NCBI GenBank assembly: GCA_013359135.1
Contig: JABWCN010000028.1
Span: 1-59,761, forward strand
DNA length: 59,761 nt
Reading direction: 5' to 3'
Origin: Pseudobdellovibrionaceae bacterium
GTDB lineage: Bacteria; Bdellovibrionota; Bdellovibrionia; Bdellovibrionales; Bdellovibrionaceae
Part shown: positions 54,816 through 59,761 of the stretch, in pieces
How the letters are laid out: every line of letters starts with the position of its first letter
How positions within the stretch are numbered: position 1 is the stretch's first letter
The notes under the pieces: generated by a model
Databases searched by the model: none
What the model was told of the DNA's origin: nothing
Seen by the model: only the letters and a program-made list of their open reading frames with translations
Position numbers and translations under genes: made by a program

Positions 54816-55169
54816 ATGAAAAAAATAATGACAGTACTAATATTAATCAATTTTTTAAGCTTTTCTTTATTCGCAGAAGCACCTAAATCTGAATGTGCTA
54901 ATGGGGAGACGAATTGTTTGCCGACAACGACAACTCCAGTAAATCAATGCGAAGTTGGTGATCAAACCTGCGAGGGAACTTTAGCAAGTAAGCCAGTTAA
55001 TTGCGACAGTACCAATGTAAACTCTGTAGGTGGATTAAGTAAGTGTGAGTTGAACGGTGGAACTGCGACAGTTCTTCCAAAAACCACATTCAATCGCAAA
55101 TCAGTTTTCAAAACAAAATCTGATGGCACTGTAGTTCCTGCTGGTGTAACTACAGAAAAATCACAATAG
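54816..55169 (+). CDS. Small secreted Cys protein, candidate Bd0108 (hit) homologue
   Basis: A 117-residue protein with a signal peptide (KKIMTVLILINFLSFSLFAEA). The mature part has six cysteines in repeat-like units (CANGETNC, CEVGDQTC, then NCDST and KCELNGG) and a Thr/Pro stretch. No enzymatic domain. It begins 10 bases after the YD-repeat gene with GGAG in front of the ATG. Bd0108 is a small periplasmic protein of about this size in the same position, but I cannot confirm sequence homology. Two 9-bp direct repeats (tgcgacagt) lie in the gene. Confidence 0.6.
   Translation: MKKIMTVLILINFLSFSLFAEAPKSECANGETNCLPTTTTPVNQCEVGDQTCEGTLASKPVNCDSTNVNSVGGLSKCELNGGTATVLPKTTFNRKSVFKTKSDGTVVPAGVTTEKSQ
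55012..55072. repeat. 9-bp direct repeats inside the candidate hit gene
   Basis: tgcgacagt occurs at 55012-55020 and again at 55064-55072, with starts 52 bases apart. Slippage between them would remove 52 bases and shift the frame. Confidence 0.6.
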
Positions 55170-55208
55170 AATTCCTGCTCTAATAAAAGTGTTCAATTTT
55201 GATGAATT

Positions 55209-55661
55209 TTAGTTTGATATTTTATTACTAGCTATGAAATAGCCTTCATAGCTAGAGCCTAAATTAGATAAAAATTCCAGCCGTGCTTCTAACTTAACCT
55301 TTGCTCTTTGCTTACGAGTTAGAGTTTTAAAAAATAAATCTTGTGATTCTAAGCTCCAATGTGAGGCAACTATAAAATCAGAAGAAATAGGTTTTTTGTA
55401 TTTCATAGCTCCTTCAGCAATAACTAAATCTTGAGTTTTTTCACCATTTAATTGTAAGACATGCAAAAATAAACCATAGCAAGCCGCTGTGGCTATCGCG
55501 TACTGGCTACCTCCGAAAGCAGTTCCCTTATGATTCAAGTTAGGTTCTAAAGTAACTTGAATTAAAATATCAGTCATTGTTACTGATTTGATTTCAATTC
55601 CTAGTTTAGAGCAGATAGGAATATTCTTGAAGAGGAGCTCTTGAAGTTGAGCTGGAGTCAT
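55209..55661 (-). CDS. Hotdog-fold thioesterase (YiiD C-terminal-like)
   Basis: A 150-residue protein, hotdog fold: TDILIQVTLEPNLNHKGTAFGGSQYAIA, with NHKGTAFGGS on the central helix as in YiiD-type putative thioesterases, and IAEGAMKYKKPISSDFIVAS later. It would hydrolyse acyl-CoA or acyl-ACP. The substrate is unknown. Its start overlaps the end of the gene before it by 4 bases, so they form an operon. It converges with the hit-like gene. Confidence 0.75.
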   Translation of the reverse strand: MTPAQLQELLFKNIPICSKLGIEIKSVTMTDILIQVTLEPNLNHKGTAFGGSQYAIATAACYGLFLHVLQLNGEKTQDLVIAEGAMKYKKPISSDFIVASHWSLESQDLFFKTLTRKQRAKVKLEARLEFLSNLGSSYEGYFIASNKISN

Positions 55662-55927
55662 AACTGCGTTCTAACTTCAAGCTTGCCAGAAACTAAGTCA
55701 TCAATGGTGTCCGCATGTTGTTTACGAAGAGCTGTTTTGATCGCTAACTCTGTTTTAATTGAAAATTGATTTAAGACTTCTGTATAGGATTTTTTTATGG
55801 TTCGAATAACAGCTCCACCATTAAAAACTCTTGTAACTATGTAGGGATTTTGAAGTCCCCAGTCTTCGGTTTGAACATGATAGCTTTTACCTTTAACTGT
55901 GATATCTGAATTAAATCCTTTTTGCAT
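55658..55927 (-). CDS. Conserved small protein of delta-type proteobacteria
   Basis: An 89-residue protein: KGFNSDITVKGKSYHVQTEDW, then NPYIVTRVFNGGAVIRTIKK and a helical C-terminus. I recall this pattern (H-I-Q-T-E-D-W, then N-x-x-I-V-T) as a family of small hypothetical proteins widespread in Deltaproteobacteria and Bdellovibrio. The function is not known. Start and stop overlap the thioesterase gene. Confidence 0.65.
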   Translation of the reverse strand: MQKGFNSDITVKGKSYHVQTEDWGLQNPYIVTRVFNGGAVIRTIKKSYTEVLNQFSIKTELAIKTALRKQHADTIDDLVSGKLEVRTQL

Positions 55928-56251
55928 CTTAAGATAACTCCTGCGGAAAATTTTAATATACTTAGAAAGTCTAGTCTATTAAAAATCAGATAAAATTTTT
56001 TAAAAATGTTCTAAATTGAGATTTTATAGAGTTAAAGAAATAGACAGCAGTCTACTTTAAAAAATGTAACTAGACTTTATTCTATGTTGTCAAAAAGAGG
56101 ACTCTTTAATTAAGGGCCTAATTAATTTCTCAAAATGAGTGACTAGAAACTAGACTAAAAAAAAATTGAAATACAATATAGACTACATCCATAGGTTCCA
56201 AAATTGCTTATTTATAATGTATATATTTTTGTTAGAATAAAAGGATGAAGA
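55928..56251. other. Gene-free interval
   Basis: No gene is seen. It holds the divergent upstream regions of the 89-residue protein and the coiled-coil protein. No clear promoter or repeat is recognised. Confidence 0.35.
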
Positions 56252-58060
56252 ATGAAAAATAATAAACGTCGTCAGCTTGCAATATCTGGTTTTTTTTTAG
56301 TTCTATCGTTTAATTTTAGTTTTATTCAATTTGCAAATGCTGCTGATGATGGAATAGATTCTATGTTGAAAGCTAAGTCATTAGCTGAGTTCAAAAAAGA
56401 AGAGAAAAAGCAAGAGTTAACTCAGAAAATTCTTGACGCGCGAAAAGCGTTAGAAAAATGTAAGGCACAAAAATCTGAAGCAGCATGCGCTGAAGAGAAA
56501 GCTAGTCTTAAAGATCTAAATGATGCGTTTAATGCAATTGTTAATAATAGCTTAGATAAAACCCCTGGTAGTTATTCACAAGATTATCAAGATCTATCAG
56601 AGGATCTTGAAGGCAAACAACAACAGTGGCAGTCAGATTGTCAGTGGAAGACAAAATATTCTTCAACAGCTGAGGAAAAAAAATGTAAAGGATTACTTAA
56701 AGATATCGTTGCATTAGAAAAAAAAGTAAATCGTATAGCTAAAAAAGCAGGTGAAGATAGTCCGTCAGATCTTAAAAAAGAAAACTGTGATGATCTTAGC
56801 AAAGAGTATGCAGATGAAATGAAAGAGTGTAATGCAAAATGTATCGAAAAAATGCAGCACTGTAATGAGACAGATGATGATTGGATGAATCAGGATTTGC
56901 AACAAACTTTTCAAATGGTAGGCGCTTTTAATGAATACGCAGGCATGGCCGCAACTCTGACTAGTAAGCCAGACTGCACTTTATCTAAAGAAGACTTTAA
57001 GGAAGAAAAGACGAACATGAAAGAGGATCTGAGTAAGGCTCAGGAAGAGTTGAACAAATTGAAAAGTGATGAGTTAGAGGCTCAAAAAAATTATGCTGAA
57101 AAGATAAATACTTTGAATGAAAAAGAGGCAGGAATCAGAGAGGAAATTGATGGTATGCCTTCAAAATTAGAGAAAAGTAAAAGAGACTTATTGAAAGCTA
57201 AAGAAGATGCATTGGCTAAACTACAATCAGCAGTGACTTCACTAGATGCTCAGATTAGAAAGGCAAAAACTGATTATAATGGCATGGTTAGTTCAAAAAA
57301 TCTTGGTTTAAGAAAATATTCTATGATTAAAATTCAAGAAGAGTGTTTGAAACTTATCGATGGGAGACTAACTTCTGGTGGTGCTAAAGATGTTGGAAGA
57401 GATCAAAAAAATCAGCAAATCATAAATCAGTACAATAATAGCCTTAGTGGAGCTTTTAAAAATGGAAAAGCTATTTCTTTAAAGAACGATGCTATCTATA
57501 AGGAGTGTGTTAGTGATAAGCAGGCAGAGGGTATTGAGGTAGCTAAACAGACAGTAGATCAAATTAAATCTCAGGGTGAATCTATTAAGGAAATGGAAAA
57601 GCAATATGCAACGATATCAAGTGAGCAACAAAAAGCTCAGGATGATTACTCGTTTGAGCTAAAGAGTTTATTGGTATCTGATGCGGCTACATATAGTAAA
57701 TTAATCCAACAGTACCAAAATGTACAAAATGAAAAAGCACAGGCAAAAACGTTACTAGATCAAGAAATTGCAAATAATCAAAAGCAGCAAAAAGAGTTAT
57801 CTACTAAAATCCAGATGCTTAATATGAAGCAAATGATGTTTACAATGAGAACTGCACCAACAACCTCAGGGAAAAATTATTATCAAAATTATAATTCATA
57901 TCAATCTTTAAAAGGTAGGGCCGAGTCCATAAAAACTATGTGTTGTACAGCGACTTATAGTTCTTCATTTTGTGATGCTTTTAAAGGAGATAAAGTTAAG
58001 AAGCTCAAAACAACAAAAGCGTCTGATAAGGGCTCTGCTGAAAGTGATTCTGGTAAATAA
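56252..58060 (+). CDS. Large secreted coiled-coil protein
   Basis: A 602-residue protein with a signal peptide (LAISGFFLVLSFNFSFIQFANA). It is mostly long coiled coil with heptads (for example residues about 245-345 and 425-525) and about 15 cysteines in the first third and the last 60 residues. There is no enzyme motif. Low-complexity Lys/Glu/Gln composition is similar across its length. A periplasmic spacer or surface fibre is plausible. The ATG has AAGGATGAAGA in front. No family is recognised. Confidence 0.65.
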   Translation: MKNNKRRQLAISGFFLVLSFNFSFIQFANAADDGIDSMLKAKSLAEFKKEEKKQELTQKILDARKALEKCKAQKSEAACAEEKASLKDLNDAFNAIVNNSLDKTPGSYSQDYQDLSEDLEGKQQQWQSDCQWKTKYSSTAEEKKCKGLLKDIVALEKKVNRIAKKAGEDSPSDLKKENCDDLSKEYADEMKECNAKCIEKMQHCNETDDDWMNQDLQQTFQMVGAFNEYAGMAATLTSKPDCTLSKEDFKEEKTNMKEDLSKAQEELNKLKSDELEAQKNYAEKINTLNEKEAGIREEIDGMPSKLEKSKRDLLKAKEDALAKLQSAVTSLDAQIRKAKTDYNGMVSSKNLGLRKYSMIKIQEECLKLIDGRLTSGGAKDVGRDQKNQQIINQYNNSLSGAFKNGKAISLKNDAIYKECVSDKQAEGIEVAKQTVDQIKSQGESIKEMEKQYATISSEQQKAQDDYSFELKSLLVSDAATYSKLIQQYQNVQNEKAQAKTLLDQEIANNQKQQKELSTKIQMLNMKQMMFTMRTAPTTSGKNYYQNYNSYQSLKGRAESIKTMCCTATYSSSFCDAFKGDKVKKLKTTKASDKGSAESDSGK

Positions 58061-58102
58061 TTGCTTATCATAATATCTACTCACTAAGACTTAGGTGCCA
58101 AT

Positions 58103-58127
58103 ATGGTTTATGCTTAGCATGAGCCAT
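58103..58127 (+). terminator. Hairpin after the coiled-coil gene
   Basis: tggtttatgc (58104-58113) pairs with gcatgagcca (58117-58126) through two G-U pairs around tta, with one further outer A-T pair. It is followed by ataatttta rather than a long T-run, so termination is only probable. Confidence 0.4.
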
Positions 58128-58231
58128 AATTTTAAAGAGTAAAAATTAGCCCTGATAGTTGATTAATGAGAGACAATTTCATTTACATTTGGTATTTTTT
58201 AATACAAGTCATCTATGATTAGGGAGTTATT

Positions 58232-59761
58232 GTGTTAAAAAAAATAGTGCTGGGCCTTATCGCTTTGATAGTTATTGGTGTGGCTTCAGTGGTTATCTGG
58301 CTTGGATCTATTAAATCTGGTTTACCAAAAATTCTTGAAATTAAGGACTATCAACCGTTATTGGTCAGCCCAGTATTCGATAGAAACAATAAAAAAATTG
58401 GTGAGTTTTTTAATGAACGAAGAACTGTTGTTCCATATAAGTTAATTCCCGAAAAAGTAGTACAGGCATTTTTAGCTGCTGAAGACGATCAGTTTTTTAA
58501 GCACTCAGGTATAAACTATCTTGCAATTATGCGTGCTACACTGGCTAATATGAGAGCTGGTAAAAATGTCCAAGGGGCTTCCACAATAACTCAGCAGGTG
58601 GCTAAAACTTTTTTTCTTTCTCCTGAAAAAACATTCTCTCGTAAAATTAAAGAAGTTTTGCTTGCATGGCAGCTAGAAGAAAATCTTCCAAAGGAAGACA
58701 TTTTATTTTTGTATTTGAATCAAATTTATTTTGGTCATGGCGCTTATGGAATTGAAAATGCTAGCCAGACTTATTTTAAAAAGTCAGTTTCTCAGCTGAC
58801 TATTCCTGAAGCAGCAATGTTAGCAGGTCTTCCTCAGGCCCCAAGCCGATACTCTCCTGTAACTAATCCAGCAAAGGCAAAAGATAGACAAAAATATGTG
58901 ATTAATAGGATGGAGAGTGTTGGTTTTATAAGCAAAGAAGAGGCTCAAACTGCCTTGAATCAAAATGTTAAAGTATATATTAGAGAAGATTTTGAAGATA
59001 ATGCGCCTTATTTCATGGAAACTATTCGTCAAGTTTTATTTCAGCAATTAGGTGAAGAGACAGTACTAGATAAGGGAATAAAAATTTATACGTCCTTAGA
59101 TATTGATTTACAAAAAGCAGCTCAAGAGTCAGTTCAGCAAGGATTGAAAGCTTTGGATAAGAGGCAAGGTTATCGAGGTGCAGTTAAAACCCTTGCTACT
59201 AAGGAAGATGTAGATAAGTTTCTTCAAGCGCGAATGAAATCTTTGATATTGGAAACTTCACCAGAGAGGACTATTCTTACTGATGGCACTTTTGCAGAGA
59301 TTCAAGCTAAAAAACAAAACAATCCAAATACAAAAATTCCTAGTTATATGAGTTTGAATAAGTCATATGAGGGGGTTGTTAGTCTTGTGGATGATCAGAA
59401 TGGTTTAACTTATGTAGATCTTCCAGGAACTAGAGGCGTGATTGATTTTGAAACTATGAGATGGGCCAGAAAACCAGATGGCAATAAAAAAGCAGATCTT
59501 GATTTGATAAAAAAGCCTTCAGATGCTCTTAAAATAGGTGATGTTATTCTAGTCAAACTACAGCAAGAAAATGTAAGCATATCACGCTTAAAAAATCCTT
59601 CAGAATTAAGAGGATTTGTTGCTGTTGAGTTAGATCAAATTCCAGAAGTTGAGGGTGCTTTGATTTCTTTTGATCAAAATACAGAAGATGTTTTGGCAAT
59701 GGTTGGTGGTTATAATTTTGTTCGTAATAAAAATGAGTTTAACCGTACTATTCAAGCCGTT
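58232..59761 (+). CDS. mrcA: Class A penicillin-binding protein (PBP1A-like), 3' end beyond the window
   Basis: A bifunctional peptidoglycan glycosyltransferase/transpeptidase. The frame is open from a GTG at 58232 (AGGGAG site) for 510 codons to the window edge. A membrane helix (IVLGLIALIVIGVASVVIWL) is followed by the glycosyltransferase: FLAAEDDQFFKHSG near 87 with the catalytic glutamate, QGASTITQQVAKTFF near 116, and QIYFGHGAYGIENAS near 168. An OB-like region follows after about 350, to the edge. The transpeptidase SxxK lies beyond the window. No defects in the visible part. Confidence 0.9.
   Translation, partial: MLKKIVLGLIALIVIGVASVVIWLGSIKSGLPKILEIKDYQPLLVSPVFDRNNKKIGEFFNERRTVVPYKLIPEKVVQAFLAAEDDQFFKHSGINYLAIMRATLANMRAGKNVQGASTITQQVAKTFFLSPEKTFSRKIKEVLLAWQLEENLPKEDILFLYLNQIYFGHGAYGIENASQTYFKKSVSQLTIPEAAMLAGLPQAPSRYSPVTNPAKAKDRQKYVINRMESVGFISKEEAQTALNQNVKVYIREDFEDNAPYFMETIRQVLFQQLGEETVLDKGIKIYTSLDIDLQKAAQESVQQGLKALDKRQGYRGAVKTLATKEDVDKFLQARMKSLILETSPERTILTDGTFAEIQAKKQNNPNTKIPSYMSLNKSYEGVVSLVDDQNGLTYVDLPGTRGVIDFETMRWARKPDGNKKADLDLIKKPSDALKIGDVILVKLQQENVSISRLKNPSELRGFVAVELDQIPEVEGALISFDQNTEDVLAMVGGYNFVRNKNEFNRTIQAV

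Overview
The window is AT-rich DNA (GC in the mid-30s by eye, not computed) from what looks like a predatory bacterium of the Bdellovibrio group. The main reason is the gene order at 45.3-55.2 kb: a Tad/Flp pilus cluster runs into a YD-repeat (RHS-like) wall protein and then a tiny secreted Cys-containing protein. This is the order of the host-interaction ('hit') locus of Bdellovibrio bacteriovorus (Bd0110 / Bd0109 / Bd0108). Many small secreted proteins, a metzincin remnant and an arginine-succinyltransferase-type operon fit the same group. The assignment is by synteny and recognition only.

Layout. 0-2.6 kb: the edge of an IS481-family element that has cut the 3' end of a large serine recombinase. 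The recombinase also carries an internal frameshift. It is followed on the same strand by a coupled three-gene accessory operon, with a 100-bp nested inverted repeat upstream. 3.1-11.9 kb: a defence block with a PilZ-like gene, a single-chain Type IIG restriction-modification enzyme, and a reverse transcriptase-nitrilase fusion of the DRT1 (UG1-like) kind. The fusion is followed 21 bp later by a DEDDh 3'-5' exonuclease with an extra C-terminal module. About 600 bp of gene-free, partly structured DNA lies upstream of the RT. A second decayed recombinase-like gene (12.2-12.7 kb) closes the block, so it is framed by recombinase remnants. 12.9-15.7 kb: decayed genes, including a metzincin with two in-frame stops, and a tandem pair of unrecognised paralogues.

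16-26.6 kb is housekeeping: a LysR regulator divergent from ribA - truncated ribD-reductase fragment - DoxX; leuS; an RRM protein; secreted and lipoproteins; groES-groEL with a strong terminator. 26.65-27.24 kb is an IS200-like element with end hairpins and a hairpin hiding the transposase start site. 27.3-35.4 kb holds secreted proteins, a DUF2252-like protein, a FecR-domain protein with an outer-membrane barrel partner, a CheY-like regulator, and an export ABC system (adaptor, FtsX-type permease, ATPase). 35.5-41.9 kb is one minus-strand operon: class III aminotransferase, M20 deacylase, astA, astD, then mltG. No astB or astE is present here.

42-45 kb: TPR/SH3 protein, BamD-like lipoprotein (possibly leaderless transcript), TPR protein, hpt, and a 24-residue membrane microprotein on the opposite strand. 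45.3-53.1 kb: Flp pilin, several minor pilin-like proteins (one with no leader), CpaB, CpaC secretin, a TadZ/CpaE-CpaF fusion ATPase, and a single TadB-type platform protein. TadC and a prepilin peptidase are absent from the cluster. 53.1-55.2 kb is the candidate hit locus. 55.2-59.8 kb: a hotdog thioesterase, a conserved small protein, a large secreted coiled-coil protein, and a class A penicillin-binding protein running off the right edge.

Most notable: the DRT1 RT-nitrilase/exonuclease pair, the candidate hit locus beside a reduced Tad system with a fused motor, and several genes caught in decay.
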